DNA of 64,000 nt, taken from the NCBI GenBank assembly GCA_039545275.1, contig BCHS01000006.1:62001-126000 (forward strand), read 5' to 3'. A model generated the notes under the pieces. The model was not told the DNA's origin. It saw nothing but the letters and a program-made list of their open reading frames with translations, and did no database searches. Position 1 is the stretch's first letter, and each line of letters opens with the position of its first letter. A program made the position numbers and the translations under genes. This DNA is from Pseudomicrostroma phylloplanum (lineage: Eukaryota > Basidiomycota > Exobasidiomycetes > Microstromatales). Shown piece by piece: positions 20,494 through 31,747 of this stretch.

Positions 20494-22350
20494 TCAAATC
20501 CTCCTCCTCCCCTGCCTCCTCTCCCGCGCCTGCACAACCCGGCGACGCTTCTCCGCCGCCTCCATCTCGCGATGTAGCAGATCACCGCTGACTGCTTGAC
20601 CTTGAGCCTGGGCGCCGCTGACTGATCCTTGTTGAGAGGTGGGGAAAGAGGCGGCTAGAGTTGTTTTCGAGCTCTGCTCGGCGCTTGAAGATGAAGCGGG
20701 GGTTGGGGAGGCTGGTGCTGCTGCTGGTGCTTCCTCGAAGAGAGGGCGCGATGAGCTAGCAGGTGTGGCACTAGCGGTAGCAGTAGCAGCATCCGCATTG
20801 CCCGCCCTGATCCACTTCTCGTACGCCCTATTCCTTGCGTGATCCGGTTGACCCTCTGCTGCCGCTGCTGCTGAACCTGCTCCGCTAGCAGAAGCAGAGG
20901 CAGACGGCAGTCCTGCATTCCGCCTCTTCACCTCGTCCAGCTCATTCTGACTGTCGAATCCCGCTCGCACACTCTCCGCGAATGTCATCGGTCTGCCCAA
21001 TTTCCCATGCACAGCTGGCGAAGACCCCGAACCGATCAAGTTGCCAGTGAGGTTCGTCGCTGCCGGCACGTTCTTGCGCGCAGGGATATTATAGTACGCT
21101 CTCACTTTCGGAATCTTCAGTACGAGCATCTGCGATAGCGAGAAGAGGTTGTTCGTGATCCAGTAGTAGAAGACGGCTGCTGGCAAGTGGTACACCAGGA
21201 AAGGCATCACGCACGTGACTGCCCTGAGACCAATCTTGATATTCCTCGCTGTTCCCGGGTCTGCAGCACCTTGGTTGCCAAATTCGGCGCCGGTTTCGAG
21301 AGTGGCGAGAGAGGTGGCGGCGGTTAGGACTGGGCCGATGTAGAGGGGGTCCGGGGCTGTTAGGTCTGTGGCCCAGCCGAGTCCGCCGCTCTTGAGCGTG
21401 TCCAGACCTTGCTCGGCAAGAGCCTTGAGGGCAAAGAAGAAGGACACGAACAAAGGCATCTGTGTAGCTGGAAGGATAAAAGACTTGAGTGGGTGACAAT
21501 TGTGCTCCTTCCACAGTCCGTGGATCTGCAGCATCGACGTCTGAGCGGACCTCATGTCCTGGTGCTGCTTATGGTATGTCACGTCCTCCATGATCGCCTT
21601 TGTCTCTTCTTGAATGTTGGCTAGTCTGGCAGCATTCGCTTGACCCTTGATTACAAGGGGCAGGATGGCTACACGGACAGCAAGAGTGGACCCGACGATG
21701 ATAGCCCACCAGGGGGCGCCGGTGTGCTCAGAGACGTAGAGGAGGAGGTTCTCCATGATCCGCACGTTCGGCCACCATGACAGCGTGAGCTCCGTCGCGG
21801 TCACGCTTAGCGGGGAAGCCAGGATCTCAGAAGCGGTGCTGATGGGATCGATCGACGAAGCCGCAGAGGAGGCAGAAGAGGATGCCTCCACCAGCGGTGC
21901 AGCGCCTTGCGAGGAGCCCGCTTGTGACATCTCTGCGGCTGGATTGACGCTCCCCGAGGCTGCGATATCCTTGTATGACTCCTGAGCCTCGGTTGACTTT
22001 GCTGCGCTACTGCCCAATGGCCACCAATCTGCTCGCGGAGCTACTGTGGATTGGAAGCCGACATGTCTCGAGGTGGAAAAGCTTCGGTGGGAGAGCAGTG
22101 ATGATGAGGAGGCCGACGCAGCAGCCAGAGGGAACGACCGTGACCGCAGCGCTTGAGCATACAGGCTAGTAGTGGTACGAGACTGCAGTGGTGAGCCTGC
22201 TCCGCTCGATCTTGTCAAAGCAGCTCGAGACGTGCCCGCCGCTAGTCGCTGTGCGTCGCAAGTCGTACTCTGTGCCCTCAGCAGGCGAGCAGCAGGCGGA
22301 GGCGGCAGAGGGCGCGCAGCCCTCATTGTCGATCGGGCCAGGGGCAGCAT
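20494..22350 (-). CDS. OXA1: OXA1/YidC-family mitochondrial inner-membrane insertase
   Basis: Intronless, 618 residues from the ATG at 22350; the frame is open further upstream but only from a TTG. The N-terminus (MLPLARSTMRAARP and many Arg/Ser/Ala) looks like a mitochondrial presequence, followed by a Ser/Ala-rich linker. The YidC/OXA core spans about residues 195-425. It has a first hydrophobic segment (APWWAIIVGSTLAVRVAILPLVI), the QTSMLQIHGLWKEHNCHPLKSF stretch split by helices, PLFVSFFFALKAL, and VFYYWITNNLFSLSQM. The C-terminal 190 residues are a hydrophilic, basic, Ala/Ser-rich tail, consistent with the ribosome-binding tail of Oxa1. It inserts mtDNA-encoded and some imported proteins into the inner membrane. 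An OXA1 rather than COX18 assignment is based on length and tail. Confidence 0.9.
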   Translation of the reverse strand: MLPLARSTMRAARPLPPPPAARLLRAQSTTCDAQRLAAGTSRAALTRSSGAGSPLQSRTTTSLYAQALRSRSFPLAAASASSSSLLSHRSFSTSRHVGFQSTVAPRADWWPLGSSAAKSTEAQESYKDIAASGSVNPAAEMSQAGSSQGAAPLVEASSSASSAASSIDPISTASEILASPLSVTATELTLSWWPNVRIMENLLLYVSEHTGAPWWAIIVGSTLAVRVAILPLVIKGQANAARLANIQEETKAIMEDVTYHKQHQDMRSAQTSMLQIHGLWKEHNCHPLKSFILPATQMPLFVSFFFALKALAEQGLDTLKSGGLGWATDLTAPDPLYIGPVLTAATSLATLETGAEFGNQGAADPGTARNIKIGLRAVTCVMPFLVYHLPAAVFYYWITNNLFSLSQMLVLKIPKVRAYYNIPARKNVPAATNLTGNLIGSGSSPAVHGKLGRPMTFAESVRAGFDSQNELDEVKRRNAGLPSASASASGAGSAAAAAEGQPDHARNRAYEKWIRAGNADAATATASATPASSSRPLFEEAPAAAPASPTPASSSSAEQSSKTTLAASFPTSQQGSVSGAQAQGQAVSGDLLHREMEAAEKRRRVVQARERRQGRRRI

Positions 22351-22818
22351 GGTATACGTTCGTGCCCTCAGCAACAGCACGGAGAGGCTGAGAAGGACAG
22401 GAGGATGGAGGGACAAGGGAGAGTAGGAGGAGGAGTAGATGCGTGAAGTCGGGAAGCGGGCGGGTGGAATGGGAAGATCCTGACAAAAAGTCGCCTCTCC
22501 GCGCAGACCTTCCGTTCCGATTCTGGCGGTGGCCCCTGCGTAGACTAGACTGGGCGTCGATCATGGTGGCCGCCTTCCGCCTCAGACACATCGTACAAGG
22601 GGAACACATGGAGGTACCTTGAAGGCTATGAAACTCGAGAGATATACGAGTCACTCTCCCTGCTGCTATCTGATAGCACTACAGTACATCGCGCGCGGAG
22701 GAACGACGTGTGAAGGGAAGGGAACAGTGTCTGTTCATTAACAATGCGCTTCCAAGTCTCGTTGTCTTTCTCCTTTTCCCTCGACGTGTTCCTTTCAGAG
22801 GAGGCTCCTGGTCGAACT
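22351..22818. other. Promoter region of OXA1 and 3' flank of the carrier gene
   Basis: Both neighbours are on the minus strand. No gene is supported here. Confidence 0.45.
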
Positions 22819-23916
22819 TCACTGATACGGCGGACCCAGGAAGGTACGGAATTGCTCCAAGACGACCTGTTGAACAAAGGGAGATGGGTCACTGGCATCA
22901 GTATCGCCTCATGAAGGATAACCTCTGCCCTAGCTCGCTTCCTGACTCACCTCGACTACGAGAAGCAGCACACCTCCTCCGGGTGCCAGACGAAGCACCT
23001 TGGGTGTGAATCCCTTGTAAAGTGCGCTCGCTCCCTCTTCGCGTACAACGAGTGCCATGGAGGGGAATGTCCAGTTGTACTTTGGCACGGTCCCCTTTAC
23101 TTTTGGCGTGTTCTGGATCCTACTCTTGACCACATCCGCCGGAGTGTTGATGGCTGTTCCTACAAATCCACCAATAGCTCCGGAGATGAAGTTGTTCCTT
23201 AGTTCCTCGCCCTTGTTGATTGCCTTTGGTAGCAGACCCCTCACTTGGAAGATACACCCAAAGTAGCCTCCGTTCCACAGGACATGTCTCCAAAAGGTAC
23301 TCTCCATGCCGGCGTAGAGACCCATGACTCCATCGGCCTTGATAATCTTGTTGACCACATCCATGGGACCCTTGTACAGATGGCTCTGCGCCTTATCCTG
23401 CAGTCGAATCTTCACAAGCTCAAAAGGAACCACCACAACACTCTCCGTTGCACCTGCCGTGCAACCAGTAAGAACCGACAAGCCCTGACTCATCTGCTCG
23501 GTTCCAAAGGCAGTCTTGTACGTCTTAGCCCAAAAGTCATTGGCGGCAAACTTGACGGCCCTTTTGGGAGCTTCGAGCATCAAAGGGGGGACGATACCGC
23601 GGTACAGCCGTCCGGCACCTTCGTTAGCGATGATCTTCTTGAAACAGTCGAACATGCCGTTGTACCGGTCTGCGCCTACTGCGCTGGCCGTTTGAAGCTG
23701 CATGCGTGTTTTGACGACATCGAGAGGGTAGAGACAGAGGAGCTCGGTCACTCCTGCGATGGCTCCTGCTGTGAATTGGGCATAGAAGGGCAGAGCTAGT
23801 AGGGCGGGAAACAAGGTGGAGCAGAAGGCGAGCAGGGGTGGTCAGACAGAGTCGGAAGGAGGGCCATTCGAAGAGCCTACCAACTCACCCTTGGGCTTAG
23901 TGTTAGTCGTGGTCAT
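22819..23916 (-). CDS. Mitochondrial 2-oxodicarboxylate carrier (SLC25 family)
   Basis: Three exons (23916-23889, 23795-22951, 22866-22819) total 921 nt, 306 residues. The 28-nt first exon encodes MTTTNTKPK and the 48-nt last exon ends in RTFLGPPYQ. The three SLC25 repeats are visible with their signatures: CLYPLDVVKTR, VVPFELVKIR and NTPADVVKSR. The pattern LYRGIVPPLMLEAPKRAVKFAAND and WNGGYFGCIF matches the Odc1/Odc2 2-oxoadipate/2-oxoglutarate carriers of fungi, which exchange C5-C7 oxodicarboxylates across the inner membrane for lysine metabolism and TCA intermediates. Substrate is assigned by motif resemblance only. Confidence 0.88.
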
Positions 23917-24630
23917 CTTGAAGACGTTAGAGGAGAGGTATCGAGGAAGAAGACGAGGAAGCGGAGATCGCTGCGTATTTCGACTTCAAAAAGACCGGAG
24001 AGCTCGTGGGCTTGCTATCCGAAAGATGAATATCCGGAAGAAAGAGCGCAAAAGTAAGAGGGCAGCAGCGAAGATCTGCTTTCCGTCGCAGGGAGAGAAA
24101 AGAACAAGGTAGGGTGAGGTATGCCTAGGGTGGAAGGTCTGCTCTGACTCTACTCTGGGTCTGATAAGAAGTCCGTCCAGTCGCTGCAAATCGGAAGGAG
24201 CTGGGCGCAACGCAATGGCGGGCGGCGGATCCCCGATTGGCCTCGGTCCTTCTGACACCACCCACCACCACCACCCACCAGAAGAGAGTGCGGGGATTGA
24301 AACCTCTCCACTCGCGCCCCATTCCTTCCCTCCGCTCCCCTCCGCTCCGACCCGAGATTGTGGCTCACTGACAGGGCAAGAGGCAGAGGCAGACGTTGCT
24401 TGCGCTCGCCTCACTCGAGTCAGCACAAGGGAAGAGAGAGCAGTAGTGGTACAAACCAATCTGTTAAGAGGTGGGAACCGGCTAGCTACACTTACAGCTA
24501 GAGCAACGATAGTGGTACATTCGCAAAATTAATCCAATACCGGGGTATACTCCATCTCTTCATACTGCACTTCCCCTTCCCTCTCCCTCCCCATCCCCCT
24601 CCCCTGTTCCCATCACCCCTTCGCCTTGCC
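23917..24630. other. Carrier promoter region and 3' flank of the Zn2Cys6 factor
   Basis: About 700 bp between two minus-strand genes. The frames seen are Gly/Trp or Ser-rich and not convincing. No RNA gene recognised. Confidence 0.45.
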
Positions 24631-27544
24631 TCACGTCCATCCCTCCATGAAGGTCAGATTCGGTACAAGGTCATAATCGAAGAGCAGCCTTGACAGGTCC
24701 ACCGAGTCCATCGAGGCAAAGTCCAAGTTGCCCGTACCCATTGCTGCCGCTGCTGCCGGTCCCGTCGGCGGCCCAACACCGCCAATAATGCCACTACCTG
24801 CGTCTGTTGATGTCGGTCCAGCCATGCCGTCCTTTTGCGCAGGCCAGGTGTCAAAGGGTGGGAGAGGCGTAAAAGGATTGCTCGTCGCGCTGGCGCCGCT
24901 GCTGGGCGGACCAGAGCTGGTGAGAGGCTTGGAAGACGGAGTAGACGTGGACCAAGTGGCCGAGGGAGAGCTGGCAAAGAGGGCATTGAAGTCCCCCGTT
25001 GCGGGCGCCTGAGACTGAGAGCCGGTCCGGCTGAAGGACATGGGCGCCTGGGCTCGCGGCGACCAGCTGTTGCTTGCTTGAGGGGTGCTGCTCCAGAGGG
25101 GTGGCAGTTGGAGTCCATTGTTCATCATGTCCGGGTACTCCGATGTGCTGCCTCGCACTGCTATTGGGTCTGCGCTCGCGCTCGAGCTCCCAGGCGATGG
25201 ATCAGCAGGCGATGGAGCCCCCAGCGATCCTCCAGTGCTCTGCCTCTTGCTGCTGCGAGAGGGGCCATCAATAGACCTCTTCCTCCTGTGCGCATCTCGA
25301 TCTGCGGGGCCGTTGCTCTCGGCCTTTTCTTCCTGCTCCACAATCAGAGGCAAGACCAACATGTCTCCCACTTTGCCTGCGTGCATGAATCTCCCTTCCA
25401 AGCGTCTGAGCCAGCCGAGGGACCGCGTTGTGTACGCTGCGAAGCGGTTGCGGACATTGTCGGGCTGATGTGGCCTTGACAAGACGTGAACCAGCACTAC
25501 AGCTCGGGCGGCTAGAGACGCAGTAAAGGGGTCGTATTGCGCTGAAGGATAGGATGCAGGAGAGGCCATCAGGTCAGCACCCTAGATGGACGAAGCTGGG
25601 CTCGCATTGTACGTGACTCACAAACATCGAGATCCTGTTCGAGAACTCGACGAATTTTGCTCTCTAGGTTGTCCATCAGAGAAGGTGCACATGTTTCTGG
25701 CGCTAGTATGTTGGGAGCCAAGTACAGCAACTTCATCAAGGGGAGAGAGCACGGTGGGTCATCGTTAGCGGACGCATGTCTTGGTGGCGCGACGCCAACA
25801 GAGCCTACTCACCTCAACGGAGTCAACCATCATGTGGAGACGCTGCACCCCTAGCTTGAGGCTGCTGTCATTCCCATAGGAGCTCAAGTGACTGTGCAAA
25901 CTTTCGAGCCTCGCCTCGATCTTTCTGAGGCTTTTGCTAGATGCTGGAGGACCTCGACAGGCGTACTGTACGACGATGTCATCATATATCTGTTGGTCAG
26001 TCGATGACAACCATAGACTCGAGGCGTTGAGCGACTCACTTTAGCTTTCATGATCGCTTCTGTCAGCATCATACTCTCGACCTCGCACCACATCACCCAG
26101 TCCTCTTCCGCTGTTGGCGGCTCAGCGTCGAACCATTCGCTAGATAGCATGGAGCACCTGCCCATACACAATGTAATCACCTTTTCTACGACGTAGCTTG
26201 CCCAAAAGGTTTTTTGCCGCTCGTCGCTCTTGCCTGTCAGCTCCTGCAGGATAGACTTGCGATGCAAACCACCGTCGACGAGCACTCGGATGGCGTCGCC
26301 GGCGGTGTGCCAGCTGTTTTGTATGAGCATGGGCCGAGTTGCTGCAAAAGCCGCTTGTAGGACATACGTCTGTGCTTTTTCGATGGCATCGGCGAGCTGA
26401 TCATAGCGATTGCCGAGGGCGAGTAGGAGCCTTCGACTGGCCAGCCACCAATGTAGGCCAGCCAGGAAGCTTCTGTTGTTGACAGCTTCCAGCCCCAGCT
26501 GACAGTGCCAGGCGCTGAGAGCACAGATTACATAAATTCGCGCGGCTCGCACCTTTGAGATTCCACCCGTTGGCCCAATGGCATGTTCTTTGCGCAGAGA
26601 GGCAGCGTCTATGCCCATGGTCGGACCTGCGGCACCCTTTGCATCGAAGAAGGCGTCAAAGAGCGTCATGGCTTCTTCTGTACTGGGCCAGAAGAGGTGA
26701 GGATCCTTGTCCAGCTCGGCCTCGATAGGGCTGCAATCCCATTGCCAGTACTCCAATCGGACCCTTTTGCGCAACTGATCTGCCATCTGTAGTCCAATGG
26801 ACTTGTAGGTTCGAGGTATCTGTCGAGCTGCTGCGAGCGGGAAGATGACGCTGCTGGAGCCGAGGTGGCCGTATGCGCTGCGGGTGGCTCCACCCTGTGA
26901 TGCAGCTTGATCTGCAGAGGGTGCATTGTGATCGTCGTCTCCCATCAGACCACCGGGACATGTCCTGTCGACGTCGCTGGTGGGTATATAGCTGGGTATA
27001 AAGGCCACTCCGTTCGAGTGACTTGGTGAGCGTGAGGAAGACGATGCAGGGGAAGATGATCCATCGTCCGAGTCCTCTGGCTCTTCTTCTGGGTGGCTAG
27101 ACAGCCGGCCTTGCACGGGAAGATTACGTCCGGCAAGCTGGGCTTCGAGAAAGGCGATCCTAGCTTGTAGTTGCTCGACCTGACCGGATGGGAGTGGCCG
27201 CTTGACTGGTACGTCGAATGTACAGTCCAAAGACATCGTCGAGCTAAGTAGGGGAGGACATTCGGATATGCTCAGCACGGCTGGTGAGAATGACGGCGCT
27301 GCCCTCCTAAGCACACATGCTCACCATCTCTTGCACTTGCTCTGACCCGCATCGACGCCTGTGCATCGGATCTTGCGGCCTCGACATGCCTTTGGGAGGA
27401 GGGAGTGAGGAGCCATCAATGTAAGCGTGGATTGCAAGCGCGGGACTGTTGCTTAGACAATGGGATGGTCGCAGCCAGTGCAGCGAGACTCACATCGCAA
27501 GCTCTGGCAGCGCGCCTCTGCTTCTTTGCCTCTGCGGAGTCCAT
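24631..27544 (-). CDS. Zn2Cys6 (Gal4-type) transcription factor
   Basis: Exons placed at 27544-27494, 27389-27325, 27243-26040, 25989-25813, about 25730-25622 and about 25581-24631. The last two joins are uncertain because the phases fit only with a less usual donor. The spliced N-terminus has the six-cysteine cluster CDACRGRKIRC, then SKCKRC and TMSLDC. It is preceded by a basic KKQRRAAR and followed by a leucine-zipper-like linker (QVEQLQARIAFLEAQL). The middle region (about residues 140-480) has the helical pattern of the fungal-specific factor domain. The C-terminal 300 residues are Ser/Pro/Gly-rich and end in an acidic-hydrophobic patch (DLSRLLFDYDLVPNL), a probable activation domain. 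Target genes unknown. Confidence 0.82.
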
Positions 27545-27859
27545 TGTGGATGGCAGGCAGCGAGGATGCGATGCTAACGACCGGTATGGGCGAGTGATAT
27601 AGCAGACGCAGGGTGAGGAGGAGATGGTGAGGAAGTGAGTAGTTCTAGCCGCCCATGCTGCTGCTGCGCCGTTTCCCACGTCCGACTCGGAACGGGCGCA
27701 TGTGCGCGCCTGCGTCTGTGCAGGGGCCACGCGCCCACCACTTGCTTTTCTCCCCTTTCCGCCAGAAGAAGCAGCGGCGGGGGGAGGCATACATGCATAT
27801 ACTCTACTCTACTCCTACATCTCATCATGCCAGGACCATACCGTCCATAGTGGTAGACC
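27545..27859. promoter_or_regulatory. Divergent promoter: Zn2Cys6 factor and TELO2
   Basis: A 315-bp gap between two start codons on opposite strands, so it must carry both promoters. No specific element recognised. Confidence 0.5.
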
Positions 27860-30800
27860 ATGAGCTCACCCACTACTTCGGCCAGGGCCATACAATCGAG
27901 CACAAGAGCCCAATTGGCCGCGCCATTCGCCAGCCAGGATGCTCTCCTCGACGTACTCATACCCACCCTCGACATGCTGCACCTCCTGCCAGTGCAAGAG
28001 ATTTCGCATCTCCTATGCCGCAAGCATACCGCCACCAGGATCTTTGGCATCAGCCAAGACGAGATAGATGACGACTACATAGTGGCATTCCGCGGCAGGA
28101 GCTGGCTGCAGGATATACAGCAAGCGATACTCGGGCCCATCGCAAGGGACTGGGCTCCTCGGCTAGCGGAAGATGGACTTTGGGAGCCCCTCCTTAAGGC
28201 TTGGTTCGCTCCTCAAATCAGCTTATCAGCACCGCAAAAACCCGCTGCGGGACTCATATCAGTGATAGAAGAGCCTGCAGGCGCCAGTGAGACCTCGGAA
28301 CAGCACGTCTCGGCAGCTCTCGTCACCGCCTCTGGCGTACAGGTCTTCCTCTCCACCCTCTCACGTCTGACAATGCACGAGGGAGAGGCGATTTCCACAC
28401 TTTCACCGGTCTTAGCCGAAACCATCTCTACACTCGTCTCCCACTATGCGAGAGCAGACTTCCCTTTGCTCGATCGCCTTATGACCGCCTCGCAATCGGA
28501 GCAGAATCACGCACGGCAGAAGCTCGTCTGGCAAGAGAGCATGCAGGCCATGCTGAGCCTGCCTACTCGAGTTGCAAATGCTCTCAAAGGGTATGTACCT
28601 GAATCAATTTCAATTTCTGTATACTTTGCCAATCTCGCTTCACAGCTCGCAGAGCAAGTCGCACAACTCGCCGCCCCCGCCTCTAGGCCGCAAACCTCGA
28701 ACGGTCGCACAGAACTCTTATCCCAGCTTTTGTCCAAGCTGCTCAGGGCCAGTCAGGTCAACACCGTATTCTGGGAAGTCATGGTCCGATCCATCTTCCA
28801 CGCCGCCGATGAAGGCAATAGCAATCTAGCATGGTCTCCCCCTTACACTCGAGCATGGCAGAGGGTTCTGTCGTCCCTCGAGGACTCAGATCGCAAGGCT
28901 TTGGATCAGAGCTTGCTCGCTTTCCTCGACCAGAGAACTCGTCTCCAGCATCTACAAGATCTGGTAGCAAGTCAAGAGAGAGGAAAGCCTGTCCTTGTAG
29001 GGCGGACCTTTCTTGGTCCCGTCATGGCTCGCGTTGTTGAGACACAGACACGGCTGCTCAAGATGTTTTGGGGAGGGGGTGTTGATGCCACTGAGCGCGG
29101 ACAGGGATCAGCAGCTCCGGATGACGAAGACGACGAGGACGATGGAATGGCAAATCCCCAAAGATTGGAATCCTATATGTTCGACGAGCGACAGCAGTAC
29201 ACTGCTGCCATGGCTCGCACATTCGCCATGGTGCTCTTAAAGCTGGACCCTCGAGGTCTGAGCGATGCGCTGTTTGAGGCAGTCGATGTTTGGGGCGATG
29301 CTGCCCGCGTGAAGAGGTCGACCGTGGCACAAGAGCAATGTAAGCAGATCTGAGCTCAATTTGCCCGTTCTGTTCAACGCTTACACTGTTGCCTCTCTTC
29401 CCTTCAGACCTTACTACCCTGATCATCTGTCTACTTGCGCAGCTCAAGCAGTCTTCTCAGCCCAACAACATCAACATCGGGCAAAGCATCACCCGTCGAA
29501 AAGAATTCGTGGAAGGCGTGGCGGCCCATATGAGCCATCTCGATCCTCATATCCGACTCATGGGCATGCTCCTTGCCGAACTCGCAAGCGAAACATCGCA
29601 AAGTGAGGGTAACGGAGAGAGCGGCTCGAAGAAGCTCGAGTTCGGGAGGAGCTTGTGGGATGGGGTGGGCAATGGGAAAGAGGAGGCTAGGGTGCTGAGG
29701 GCTCTCTTCCACTCTTGGAAGATCGTCACCTCTTCTGCGACAGAGGTGACTGCCACGATCGCACTCGCATGTCTGGGTCTGGTTGAAGAGAAGAAAGCGA
29801 CAATACCAGCTCCACTCAACGGATCTGACAGACAAGCAAAGGAGAGACCTGCCCCTCACACTCGTCGTCTCCCCGAGAGGCGATCCGCCGCTGCCGCAAA
29901 CTCAGCAAAGGGACGACCATCTATGCTCATCTCTGAGCTCGGCGACTCCGACGACGAAGTACCTGACTTGGGCCAAATGACTGTCGAGTCGGAATCCGAG
30001 GCTTCCTCCTCGTCCGAGAGCGACTCCTCAGACGACGATGGCGGTCAAGGTCACGAAGACTTTGCCGAACCGGACATGCCTCTTGACGCCTCTGCCTTCA
30101 AACAGGCAAGGAAAGGTGCGGGTCCACAGGCCGAAGAGGAGCCCTTTGAGCTGGACACGCGCAAGCGTCATCGTGCGCCAGTCTACATCTGGGAGCTCTC
30201 CTCCCTTCTTCGCGAAAAGGACCGAGACGCTGTCCGGATAGGCCTGAAGAACGCCGAGGCTCTCATCCGGCGCAAATCAGGCTGGGGAGGGGAAGTGGAC
30301 GAGAATTGCGTCGATCTGGCTTTTGTGCTTGTTGGACTTCAGAACAATTACCGTCTGAAGCACTTTGACGAGCGGAGAACGGGCGCACTGCAGGCACTTG
30401 TGGTGGCCTCACCACGGCTCGCAGCGGGTGCGATCATCGAGCAGTTCTTCACCGATAGCTGGTCCATCGTGCAGCGCTTCACAATCCTGAATGCGCTCGC
30501 CTCTGCAAGTCGAGAACTAGCAGGGGCAAATCCCCTGCCTGGACTCGGTGGACAGAGCAAGCAGGAGAAGGCGAAGAGGGTGCAGCACTCGAAGGGAGTT
30601 ACTGCACTGGCCAGCTCCTTGTCAGATGTAGCCATCTCCCGTGCTAAGCACGAGGGCGAGGAGCGTGTGCCTGAGATCAAGCGGGAGAAGGCCCTCAAGC
30701 TTACGCGACAGCCAGGGAGCAACGGTAACGGCAAAGGTGGTATCGGCATTCAAGAAGTCGGCACGGCTAGACCAGTGTCTCTCCAGCCCTCAAAGGCAAA

Positions 30801-31596
30801 AGACGCATTCAGCTCCCTTCCCGGCACGCTCGCTCGTCCAAGGGAGAGGTACGTCGACCTAGCCGGGTCCGTCTTCCTCTTTCCCTTGATCAGCCGTCTC
30901 TCAGCACACATAAGGGAGACGTCCAGTCGCTTCTCTCGTCTCAGCGCGAGCTCCAGCAGCAGCGGTGGCAGTGGCTCTCGCGGAGCTACTCTCGGCCTAG
31001 GTCTCGGCTCAGGAATCTCCATCGGTCTCTCCTCTCTCTTTGACCCGCAGGTCCTCGCCGCTCTCCTAGACACTCTCTCCGTTCTAGCACACTCGGCGCG
31101 CAATGCGGGTGATTTCCTCAACCTGCTGGCACCGGAGGTGATGGAGTTGGCGCTGCTGGTCGCGACGAGGGGGTTGCCCCTTTCCCTTGCTGGAGCTAGC
31201 TCCGGGGCTAGCTCTAGCCCGAGCTCTAGCTCTAACACCGAATCGAGAGGAGCCCCCTCTATCCTCTACCTCCTCCACGGGTCCTGCCTCTCCCTCCTCC
31301 TCGTAGTGCTGGACGCATCCTTCTTCCGGGACGAGGGACGAACACTGCTTCGTTTCCATGCACGGCCGCTGCTGGAGGATGTGAGCGAGTTTGCTGCTGG
31401 GGTGTTTGAGAGGGTGGAAGGAGAAGGAGGGGGACGCGCAGGAGCGGGGCCTGGAGGAAGAGGGAGAGAAGGAGCAGGAGTGGGAGGGGGAGAGGGAGAG
31501 GGAGTGTCGAGAGCGGCTAGATGTAGTGCGGCTGTTGTGCTGAGGATCGAGGAGATGCGCAGTCGCTGGAGGGAGGAAAGGATGCGTGGACTGTAG
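27860..31596 (+). CDS. TELO2: Telomere length regulation protein TEL2/TELO2
   Basis: Two exons (27860-29339 and 29408-31596), 1222 residues. The intron has a GTAAGC donor and CTTCAG acceptor and joins EQ to YLTTLIICLLAQ in phase. The N-terminal 500 residues are helical-repeat-like. An acidic linker with Ser/Asp/Glu runs (ESESEASSSSESDSSDDD) resembles the CK2-phosphorylated linker of TELO2. The conserved telomere-regulation domain is at about residues 748-865: APVYIWELSSLLREKDRDAV, AEALIRRK, LVGLQNNY, RTGALQALVVASPRL, and FTILNALASASREL. TEL2 acts with Tti1/Tti2 and Hsp90 to mature PIKK kinases (TOR, ATM/ATR types). The C-terminus is Gly/Arg-rich low complexity. Divergent from the Zn2Cys6 gene. 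Confidence 0.88.
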
Positions 31597-31747
31597 CTTC
31601 GCGTCTGCGTCTGAGTTGGGTCTGTAGCTGAAACTATAATGCCAGATCGTCTCTACTACATTTGTGTGTGGAGGTTCTAATTCTGGCAGTGGGAAGACAA
31701 TCTACGATACAGGAGCTTTGTTTCGATTGCCATTTGAACGGAACCGT

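Noticed and set aside
28591..28645. Possible 55-nt intron in TELO2 (GTATGT...CACAG)
   Set aside because: Removing it shifts the downstream frame away from the conserved TELO2 sequence, and the stretch reads through in frame.
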